From: Ascaphus truei
Taxonomy: Eukaryota > Chordata > Amphibia > Anura > Ascaphidae
Length of the DNA: 64,000 nt
Direction: 5' to 3'
NCBI GenBank assembly: GCA_036426205.1
Contig: CM071570.1
Location: 2,681,997-2,745,996 of the forward strand
Positions 55,600 to 64,000 of the stretch are shown one piece after another. The position numbers and the translations under genes were made by a program. The notes beneath the pieces are model-generated. The model had not been told where the DNA came from and ran no database searches. It worked only from the letters and a program-made list of their open reading frames with translations. The stretch's first letter is position 1. Every line of letters begins with the position of its first letter.

Positions 55600-56283
55600 C
55601 CGGCCGCCGGGGACCCCAGCAACGCGATCGCGGCCTCGGCAACCGGCCGACCGCACCATAGCAACCGGCCCGATCGCGTCATAGCAACCGGCCGCAACAC
55701 ACACCGCGCGCTCGCAACGGGGAAGGAGGGGGTGAGTGCGCGAGGGGGGACCTGGCTACACTAATCTGGTTGGTTTTATATAGTCATCTATTTTTGTAGC
55801 CATGTCTGTATTGTTTTGGTCGTTTTTTGTCAAGTTATATTAATTATTATAGTAAGCCACGAATTCTTTATTTATTTCCGCAGGGCTATATACCATTTTA
55901 TCTTGGTTAGTCTTTATACTGTATATTTTAATGTTAGTTGTCTTATTGCGAAGTTTGGCTGCTAGATATCTGTCTGCTTTGTTTTCTTTCTCATAATACG
56001 TTTGGTTTGTCCAGCTCATTCCTTTCTCGGTGTCCTCTATCAGTATATTTTTAAGTTTTGTTCTATCTTCATCTATTTTAGCTCTAATTTCGTCTGAGGG
56101 GTTGCTTTGAAAGTTCTCCTCGTTCTCCCTAATGCTTTCGTTTAAATTGTTTATATTCTTATTTTTTTCTCTTTTCCTGTGTGAGGCAATATTAATTATT
56201 TTACCTCTGACAGTCGCTTTGTGGGCAGCCCACAGAGTGCTGTCTTCTACTTGTCCGTTGTCGTTTATTGAGAAGTAGTCTTG

Positions 56284-57083
56284 TCATGGAACAAGAATCA
56301 CATCCCTGTTTCACCCCCTCTTTCCTTTGCAGATTCTGCCTGTCAGTTCTTGTTTCAGCTGCATGGAGTTTGCACACACACACTGCCTGTGTGATATGTA
56401 ACAATGTTGCATTTCTGGCCTCTGAGCATGTAATCAGTGAGCTGCTACTGCAGCCTCTGAGATCCTCACCAGAATGGGCTAGTATGCCCTCCCCCCTGTT
56501 TTGTTCACAGATAGTCTGTCCCAAGACTATTCCTTTTACCCACATTGCTCCTCACTTCCTTTTCCACCCTGGAGACAGTGAGTACAGCACCCATCTCTGT
56601 TAATCTCCTATGGCAAGGCCATCTCTTTCTACCTGCTTCTAACTACAAATCACTACTACACACCATCCACAAGAGCCTGTATTTTCTGCTGCTTTTCCCA
56701 ATAAAGTGAAGAAAATATTATAGGACTTGGAGTGATTTGGAAAGGGGGCTGAGTTAAGGCTATCGGGGGGCCATTCACACATCAATTGTGACCCTGGCTT
56801 CAGAATAGTAGAAAGAGGACCGTGTGCTTTGGGGACACACACAGAGGAGCTGCTACCCACAGCCTTTATGCTAAAGAAACAAGCAAGCAGCTTATACAGC
56901 AAATAAACAGCAGTCTCTCACTAACACAGTACAAGCGCACTGCTCCACATTGCTACACAGAGCCAAAAGCCTCTATACAGCAAACAACTAGTACTTTATG
57001 TAAGACAAGCGAGAATCTTTACATCTATCTATCTATATCTATATATTTCTGAAAGCGTTGTATGCGTGTCTGGTTGTCCTGTC
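56284..57083. other. Unassigned DNA, possible element end at 56284
   Basis: The L1 stops at 56283 and new sequence starts 'ttgtcatggaacaagaatca'. An AATAAA lies at 56701 ('cccaataaagtgaag'). 57020-57050 is (TCTA)n. It might be another LTR-like unit, but I could not find its other end. Confidence 0.3.
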
Positions 57084-57147
57084 CCTCAGGCCAATGAGAT
57101 TGCTCCCTTGGCCTGCCCGCCCCCGCACACCTCTCATTGGCCTGAGG
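57084..57147. repeat. Perfect 16-bp inverted repeat with CCAAT boxes
   Basis: CCTCAGGCCAATGAGA at 57084-57099 and its exact complement at 57132-57147, around a 32-bp loop. Each arm holds a CCAAT pentamer. It may be a foldback core or a small promoter-like structure. No gene lies adjacent. Confidence 0.6.
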
Positions 57148-57274
57148 CGGAGTGATGGGCCAAAGGTCACACACACACACACACACTCTCCCTCTGTCCC
57201 CCCTCCCGTCCCCCCCATCACGTGCGCCGCCCTGCACCGGCTCCCGGATGGAGGGTAAGTGCGGCACGCCCCTC

Positions 57275-57640
57275 CTACCCCAGCCGCCAACGCTCCCTTA
57301 CCTCCCCGGCGCTCCCTTACCTCCCCGGCGCAACCTACCCGGCGCTCCCTCCCCGGCGCTACCTACCCGGCGCTACCTCCCCGGCGCTACCTCCCCGGCG
57401 CTCCCTTACCTCCCCGGCGCTACCTCCCCGCCGCTAACTCCCGCCGCTAACACTCCCCACCGCTACTCCCGCGCCGCTAAACTCCCCGCCGCTAACTCCC
57501 CCTCCCCGCCACTCCCTCCCCGCCGCTGGCCCTCCCCGTGCGCTCCCGTTCCTCCCCAGCGCTCCTCCCCGGCCCATCCTCTCCCTTACCTCCCTGGCGC
57601 TACTCCCCGGCGCTACCCATCCCCCGCCTCTAACCGTCCC
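57275..57640. repeat. C-rich 15-17 bp minisatellite
   Basis: Units of the type 'ctacctccccggcg' or 'ctcccttacctccccggcg', degenerating to 'ccgccgctaactcc'. Open proline-rich frames here are compositional. Confidence 0.85.
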
Positions 57641-57904
57641 CGCCTCTACCAGTGATCCGCCTCTGCGTTACCGGAATTCCACGAGAGAGGGGAAGGGGTC
57701 CGACCTCCTCTGCCATCCCACCTCTCCCGAGGGGGGGGCCCTCCCGCTCTTCCGGTCTGGTGTTTGTGTCCCCTCCCCGATCCTGCCTCGGGATCTGCGC
57801 CATCCCACTCTCCCCCCCCACTCACTCCTGTCGTGTGTGTCTGTGTGTGTTTTGGTGTGTGTGTGTGTGTAGGACATTTTACTCCTGCCAACAATTTGTG
57901 CCTC
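57641..57904. other. Short unique-looking segment between C-rich arrays
   Basis: Mixed composition with a (TG)n run at 57831-57870. No identified feature. Confidence 0.3.
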
Positions 57905-58195
57905 ACTTTCGCCCCTGCCCTTCACCCCCCCCCTACCCCTGCCCTTCACCCCCCCTACCCCTGCCCTTTACCCCCCCTACCCCCTATACCCCCCCCTATC
58001 CTACCCCCTGCCCTTTCCCCCCCCCCTACCCCTGCCCTTACCCCCCCCCCCTACACCCCTGACCCCTCTTCACCCAACCCCCTCCCCTACCCCTGCCCTT
58101 CAAACCCCCCTATACCCCTTACCTTCACCCTACGCCCTGCTCACCCCCTCCCCTGTCCTTAACTTCCACCCCCTACCCCTGCCCTTCACCCCCCC
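57905..58195. repeat. C-rich ~20-bp minisatellite
   Basis: Repeats of 'cccctgcccttcaccccccc' with 'ta' punctuation and variable C-run lengths. It ends at a sharp switch to G-rich sequence near 58200. Confidence 0.85.
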
Positions 58196-58199
58196 GGTT

Positions 58200-61100
58200 C
58201 CCCGGGGGGTATGGTAAGTTACGGGGGGGGTAGAGGGGGGGGGGTGGGAGAAGGTCGGGCAGGACAGGGAGGAGTGGTAGTACGGGACTATAATCACGCC
58301 GGTGGCGAGGGGGGAGGGGGGGGGGGGGGGAGGGGGGGGGCGGTGGGGGGGGGGGGGGAGGCGGGGGGTGGGGCGTGCGGGAGGGTCGAGGATAGGGGTC
58401 GGCGGGGTTGGGGGGGTAGGGGGTGTGTGGGGGTGAGGGTGTCGGAACGGTGGGGGGGGGGTCCTCTATGTAGAGGATAGAGAGGGGGGGGGTGTTCCTG
58501 AGAGGGGGGCGGGTCCCGGTGGGGCTGTTAGGGGGGGGTGGGAGGAATTGTGGAGTGGGGGGGGGGGGGTTGGGGTCAGGAGGAGGGGGGGGAGGGGGTG
58601 ACTGGAGTGGGGAGGATGTGGGTTGAGGGGTGTTGGGGCGGCGTGGGAGGGGGGGGTGGTGAGGTGGAGAGGGGTATGGAGGGGTGGGGGGGGGGTAGGG
58701 GGGGTGGTCCAAGGGTCCGGGGCAGGGGGCCCCGCTGGGTGAGGGGGGGCGGGGGGGGGGCCGCCTGGGATGTGGGAGGGCGCGGAGGTGAGGGCGGAGG
58801 CTAGTACAGGAGGGAACGGGAGATTAGGTGGAGTTGAGATGGAGAATGGGGGATCTGTTGGCTATTCGTACCGAGGAGGGGGGTGGTAGGGGAGGAGTAC
58901 GAGAGGAGGGGGGAGGGAAGTGGGGTGGGGTAGTGAGGGGAAGAGTGCGAAGGAGGTACGCCGTCGGCGAGGCAGGGACGCCCTTCCCTTCAGGCGGGTG
59001 CCGGCCGGGGGGGGGCCCCCATTTGGGGTTGGGCAAGGTGGTGGGATGGATAGGACGAGCGATGAAGATGAATGGGGGAAAGTAAGAGGGAGGTTGGAGG
59101 GGAGAGTTGGTGAGAGATTGAAGTAGGGAGGAGCGTGGTAAGGTGGAGGTAGGCGAAGGGGGGGGGACAAGGGGTGCCGTCGGAGGACACTTGAGGAGGG
59201 GCAGGAAGGAGGGGGGCGGGCGTACATGGGTGGGGGGGTAGGGGGGGATGGAGTTGCGTGAGGATGGGGTGGCGGTGGGGGGGGCGGGTGTGGGTAGGAG
59301 AGAGGAGGTCAGGAGGTGTGGAGGCGGAGTCAGGCGGGGGGTTGGAGAGGGCCTTAGTGGTGGGAGGAAGATATTGTGGGGGGGGGGATCGACGTGGATG
59401 GGTGGGTGGAAGTGATGGGAGTGAGGGGGGGGGGGGGGGCGTTGGGGGGGGGGGGGTGGGGGGGTGGGTGGGGGGGGGGTGGGTGTGGGTGGGGGGGGGG
59501 GGGTGGTGTGGGTGGGGGGCGGGGGGTGTGCAAGTTGGGAAACTGTTGGGAAGAGGTGCGAAGTGAGGAGGGGGGGGGGGGGTGAGGATGTTTTGGGTGG
59601 GATGGGAGGGGGTGGGAGAGGGGGGGGGGGATGTTGAGATGTGTGGGCGAAGTGGGGGGGGGGTGGGTGTTAGGGGGGAGATGGGATCCGGGGCTGGGTT
59701 TTTTTGTGTCGAAAGTGCTATAAACTTGTTGGGGTGGGGGCTCAAGGGTTTTACATGCTGGGCAGGGGGGTGGAGAGAGATGCGGGGGAGGGAGGGGGGT
59801 GGGGGTTGGGTTGGGGACTTAGGGGTTTGGCAGTAGGCGAAGATGAGGACAGGGGGGGTGCTACAGGGGGGGGGGGGGGTTGGGATCGGTAGAAGTGAGA
59901 TCACGGGGGGGAGCCCGGGGGTGGTGGGTGTGCGTCGGGGGACGCGGGGGGGGGGAGGGAGATTGGGGGGGGAGGGTGGAGGGTGAGGGGTGGGGGGGGG
60001 GGGCCGGTGGTGGTGGTGGGGAACGGGCCATGGAGGGGGGGGGGAGGGACGTTGGGGCCTCGCCCGGCGGGGGGGGGTGGGGGCCGGGTGGGCGAGAGTG
60101 GGGGGTGAGTGTGGGCCTGGGGGTGTAGGCTGTCGACGGGGAATGTCGTGGGAGGGACTGGAGTCGGAGCGGCTGACGTTGGGGATGAGGGGGGGCTGGG
60201 TTGTGTGAAGGGGGTAAGAGAGTGGGGGGGCGTGGTGGACACGAGGGTTTCGGTGGGGGGGGGGGGGGCGGTTGGACAGGGGGGTGGGGGTGTGGGTAGC
60301 GGGGGAGGGGGGGGTGGGTGGGGGGGGGGGGGATGGGTGGGGAGGGGCTCCAGAGGATTAGGAGCGCGGGGGGGGTGGTGGTGGGTGTTTTGGGGAGTGG
60401 GGGGTGGGGGAGGGTGTGGAGTGAGAGAAGGGGGTGTGTGATGGTGGGGGGGGTATGGGGAGGGAGAGACGGGGAGTGTGGTGGAATTGAGTCCAAAGAG
60501 GGAGTGTTGCGGGAAGTAGAGGCAACGGGGGTGGGAGGGAGGGTAGGGGAAGATGATGGAGGGGGGGGGATTGGGGGTGGTGTGGGGGGGTGGCCAGATC
60601 GTGGGGGGGGGGTGAGTGGCGGGCTGGTAGAGATGAGGGAGTGGAGAGAGTAATGGGCGGAGGGGTGGGGGTGAGGGATATCTGTTGTGGGGGGACGGGG
60701 GGGGGGAGGGGGGTGACGGGGTGGGGGGGGGGAGGATCGAGAAGGAAGGGGGGGGAGCCTCCGGGGAGGGAGTGGGTAAGATCGATGGGGGGGGCGGGGG
60801 TGGGGAGTGGGGGGAGGGGGAGGGGGGATGTGGGTGGGGGGGGGACCCGGGGTGTTTGGGAGGGAAGGTCCTGGGTGATGAGGGGGGGGGGTGGGGGGGG
60901 GCGTTAGGGGTGGTTGTGGGGGGGGGGGGGGGGTGGGGGTGGGGGGGTGGACAGATGGGGGGGGGGGGTGGGGGGCTCTCGGTAGGGGGGGGAGGGGGGT
61001 CTTGATGGGGGGGGTGGGGTTTGTGGGGGGGTTAGGCGTGCAGAGAGAATATGCGCTAGAGGGGGAAAGAAGGCATAAGGGGTTACTGGGGGGGGGGGGA

Positions 61101-61620
61101 GGGGTGTGGGGTTGGCGTCCGGGGCCCCTCTGCGGGGTTGGAGATGGCGGGTAGGCAGCAGTGGGGGGGCTCTTGGTGGCGTGGGACGCTGTGGTAGGGT
61201 GGGGAGGGGCAGTGGGGGTGGAGGGGGGGCGGCGTGGGCAACGAGGGGTGGTGGGTGGGTAGGCGTGAGGGGTAGGGGGGGCGGGGTGGGGGAGGGGTGG
61301 GGGTGTGGGGTTTGGGGTGGGGGGGGGGTGGGGTGGAGTGGGTAGAGGGGGAGGGGATGGAGGGTAGGGGTGAGGAGATCACGGGGGGCCGCGGAGCAGG
61401 GTGGGGATGAGGGGGGTGTGGCGGGGGGGTAGGGCGGGGGGTTGGGTGGGGGGGGTCGGGGGGGAGGGGGGGGGCAGGGGACGGAGAGTGGGCGAGAGAA
61501 GATTGGGGGATGTGGGCGAAGGGTAGGTAGGGGGGAGGGGGGATTGGGAGTGGAGGGTGGGGGGGGGGGGGTGGGGTGGGGGGAGATGGGGATGGAGGGG
61601 GAGGGTGCGTTTGTTGGTAG
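58200..61620. repeat. Extremely G-rich low-complexity tract
   Basis: Long G-runs interrupted by single or paired T, A or C. I see no stable unit, and telomeric TTAGGG arrays are absent. Both strands are open for hundreds of codons (poly-Gly/Arg/Trp or poly-Pro) purely because stop codons need A and T. No gene should be called here. Confidence 0.85.
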
Positions 61621-61960
61621 TAGCGCTTAGTCGAGTCCTTTGTGGCTATCTGTATAAACATAGCGTCTGGCCTTTAACTGGGGGATCAGTGAACGTGGCA
61701 GTTGTTTTGGTATATGCTTCGGTTTCGTCCAAGTGATGGTGCGGTTCGGTAGACTGAGGTTTTGTGGGATGGGGGGGAAAAGAGAGGGTTAAGTGATAGG
61801 TCGGGGTGAGAGAATGTAGTGGATCGGGCGTCGGTATCAGAAGAAAAAGTCGAGGGGGGAAGAGAGGGCGGGCAGTTGGATGCGGGGAAAAGGGTGTGTG
61901 CATCTCCTTAAGCTCGTGCCAGGGCCTGGGGGGAGCGGTGGGTTGAAAAATGTGTCGTTG
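61621..61960. other. Normal-complexity island inside the G-rich tract
   Basis: About 330 bp of balanced sequence starting 'agcgcttagtcgagtccttt', with no recognised element or domain. It is the only stretch in the last 5.8 kb that could be used to anchor this region. Confidence 0.6.
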
Positions 61961-63441
61961 CGGCCGGGTGGTGGTGGTTGCTCACCTTTTCGTTGGTCGC
62001 CCCCCTTGGTGTGGGGTGGGGGGGGGGGGGGGGGTGGGTGGGTCGGGGTGCGAGTTGGTTGGTGTGATCGGGGTGTGGGTGTTGGGGGGGTGGGGGGGGG
62101 TGGTGGGTGGGGGGGGGGGTGGGTGGGGGTGTGGGGGGGTGTGGGGGGGGGGGGGCAGAGGGTGGGGGGGGGGGTCGGATGGGGGGGGGGGTGGTGTAGG
62201 GGGGGGGGGGAGGTTGAGGGGCTGGGGGGGGGGTGTGTGGTGGGACGGGGGGGGGGGCGGGGGTAGGGTGGGGTGTCGGAGTGGTGGGGTAGGGGCGGGT
62301 GGGGAGTGGGGGACTCTGGGGGGGTGGGTGGGAAAGGGGGGGGAAAGGGGGGGGGGAGGGGAAGGGGTAGGGGTGGGAAAAGGGAGGAGGGGTCTGGGGG
62401 GGGGGGGGGATGGGGGTGGTTGGGGGGGGTGGGGGGGAGGTGGGCGGGGGGGGGGGGGTCGTGGAAAAGTGAGATGGGGGGGAGGGTGGCGCGACCGGGG
62501 TGGGGGGGGGGTGTGGAGGGGGGGGGGGGAGGGGGGGGTGGGGCGGTGGCGTGAGGGGGAGGGGCGGGGGAGGGGGGGGTGGAGAGGTGGTAAGGGGGGG
62601 GGGGGGGAGGTCCCATAAAGCGGAGCCCAGTCGGGGGGGGGTGGAGTAAACGGAGAGGGGAAAAGGTGGGTGGGGTGAGGGGGGGGGGGGTGGGTTGGGA
62701 GGGCGGGGGGGGGGGGGGGGGGGGGGGGTGGTGGGGGGGGGGTTGGCGCGGGGGGTGTTGGTGTGGGGGGTGGGGTGGTGGGTGGTTGGGGTGTGGGGGG
62801 AGGGGGGGTGGGTTGGGTGGGGGGTGGGGGTTGGGGGGGGCTTGTGGGTTGGGGGGGGTGGTGGGGGGGATGGGGGGGGGGGCAACGGGGGGGGCGGGGG
62901 GGGGGTTGGGGGAGGGTGAGGGTGCGCATGGGAAGGTGGGGTTAGGGGGGTGGGGGGGGGGTGGTGTGTATGAGTTGGGGGTAGGGGGGTGGGCGTTGGG
63001 GGAGGGGGCGGTGTGGTGGTGTCGGGGGCGGCGCGGGGGGTATGAGTAAAGGGCGGGGAATGAGGGGGGGTGGGGGAGTGGTGGGGTGCGGGCGTGGGGT
63101 GGGGTGGGGGAGGGGGGGGGCGGCGGGGGGGGTGGTGGGGGGGGGGGGGTATGGAAGGTGGGGGGGGTGGGGGGTTCTGGGGGGGGGAGGGGGGTGGGGG
63201 TGATTGGGGGGTTGGCGAGAGGGGGGGGGGGGGGGGGGGCCCGGGGGGGGGGAGGGGGGTGGGGGGGGGGTGGTGGGGGGGCGGGGGGGGGGGGGGTGCA
63301 GGGGGGGAGGGGGGGGGGGTGGGGGGGGGGGGGCGTAGGGGTGTTAAGGCGTGCTGCGGGGAGATGGGAGAAGGAGCGTGAGGGAGGTAGGGGGGGGGGG
63401 GGGGGGGCGGGGGGGTGAGGGGGGGGTCACACGCCCCAGTG

Positions 63442-63472
<31 letters not shown>

Positions 63473-64000
63473 AGGGGGGGGGGGAAGTGGGGGGGGGGGG
63501 GGGAGGGGTGGCCCGGCCCTGTCGCGGGCCGCCCCTGGGGGGCTGGTTGGGCGAGGGCGGGGGAGGGTGCGGGGGCGGGAGTGCGTGGGGGGCGGGGGGG
63601 CGGGCAACCCGGCGCACCCGGGGGGGGTGGGTTGGGGGGAGAGAGGGGGGGGGGGTGAGTGGGGTGGTGTGGGAGGTGGGGTGGGGGGGGTGGGGTTGGG
63701 GGAGGGGGGGGGGGGGGGGGGTGGTTGGACTGTTGTGGCTCTGGGAGGGGGGGGGGGGGGGTGGGGGGGGGGGGGCGTGGGGGGGGGGTGGGGCCTGGGG
63801 GGTGGGGGATGGGGGGGTGTAGGTGGGGGTGGGCTGGGGGGTGGTTGCGGGGGTGGGGAGGGGGGGGTGGGGTGGAGGGTGGGGGTGGGGGTGTGCGGGG
63901 GCGGTTGTGCGGGGCGGGGGGGCATGGTGTGTGGGGCGGGAGGGGGTGGGGGGGTGGTGGAGAGGGAGGGGGGGGGCGGGGATGGGGTGGTTGTTAGGGG
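61961..64000. repeat. Extremely G-rich low-complexity tract, second part
   Basis: As 58200-61620, with even longer G-runs (for example 62703-62728, 63219-63240 and 63445-63471). The window ends within it. Confidence 0.85.

Larger units (their letters stand above)
54094..55760 (-). mobile_element. LTR-like insertion in L1 with target duplication
   Basis: Plus-strand ends TGTAACGGGTATTCCC and GGGGACCTGGCTACA. CTAA flanks both sides (54090-54093 and 55761-55764), and the fifth base T also matches. Removing it rejoins the L1 frame 'LAKLNESETSYLGAPITEEE' to the upstream linker. In its own orientation it starts TGTAGCCAGGTCCCC like the unit at 9097. No coding capacity; contains a 26-bp triplet (54359-54432) and an exact 446-bp duplication. 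Confidence 0.65.
47861..56283 (-). pseudogene. L1 LINE (minus strand) split by CR1 and LTR-like insertions
   Basis: Three colinear pieces. 56283-55766: linker after the endonuclease, with 'LWAAHKATVRGKIINIAS'. 54093-53110: reverse transcriptase with 'KSPGPDGF', 'YRPISLINTDTKLVAKILA', 'LGLDAEKAFDRVA' and 'SLFADDILLF'. 49552-47861: C-terminal domain with 'LTKGGLGQPDLAKYYEAAG' and the 3' region. The 3' end is marked by poly(A) (T-run 47861-47878 on plus), an AATAAA and a C-rich tract on the sense strand (G-run 47947-47972 on plus). The endonuclease is truncated at 56283. Frameshifts occur at several points. Confidence 0.8.

Noticed and set aside
57084..57147. CCAAT-box bidirectional promoter
   Set aside because: The CCAAT pentamers are part of a perfect inverted repeat and no transcript or gene start is recognisable nearby.
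58173..63997. Many proline- or glycine-rich frames up to 569 codons
   Set aside because: G-rich composition removes stop codons; products are low-complexity and frames overlap on both strands.
61621..64000. Telomere or subtelomere
   Set aside because: No TTAGGG arrays on either strand despite the G-rich bias.

Overview
The window reads as amphibian, most likely anuran, nuclear DNA. That rests on the mix of mobile elements: L1, CR1 and L2 LINEs, a Penelope-like element, hAT and Harbinger foldback elements, 0.75-3 kb LTR-like units, and the frequent 'gaaACGCGT' tails. No species can be named. I find no host protein-coding gene, tRNA or rRNA. Every recognisable coding stretch belongs to a retroelement and almost all are broken.

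Layout. 1-9.1 kb: unassigned DNA with a hammerhead-like motif (1.8 kb), an L1 C-terminal fragment, a hAT hairpin, an LTR-like element with target duplication (4399-5867), a 32-bp minisatellite (6.1-7.0 kb) and an L2 fragment in which a 25-bp minisatellite has expanded. 9.1-12.1 kb: a 3-kb LTR-like unit. 12.8-14.6 kb: a Harbinger-like element swollen by CA repeats and a 23-bp minisatellite. 15-29 kb: two copies of a long repeat (LTR candidate), a 24-bp minisatellite, two L2 fragments (one split by a 754-bp LTR-like insertion with target duplication), and a regular 44-bp array.

29.7-45.8 kb holds two direct copies of a ~7.8-kb block: Penelope-like element, L1 tail, Harbinger MITE, LTR candidate with a Penelope-type tail inserted, and L1 endonuclease. 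The copies differ chiefly by small indels. Between them lies a third fragment of the Penelope reverse transcriptase. This looks at least as much like an assembly duplication as biology.

44.7-47.7 kb is an L1 on the plus strand split by two foldback DNA elements. 47.9-56.3 kb is an L1 on the minus strand split by a nearly intact CR1 (49.55-53.1 kb) and by an LTR-like unit (54.1-55.8 kb) that contains an exact 446-bp tandem duplication. 57.2-58.2 kb is C-rich minisatellite. 58.2-64 kb is extremely G-rich and low in complexity apart from a ~330-bp normal island. The long open frames there are compositional and not genes.

The most interesting items are the repeated hammerhead-ribozyme-like folds at Penelope-type tails, the layered insertions whose target duplications can be read directly, minisatellites born inside transposons, and the strand-asymmetric G-rich end. 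No new multi-gene system was found.
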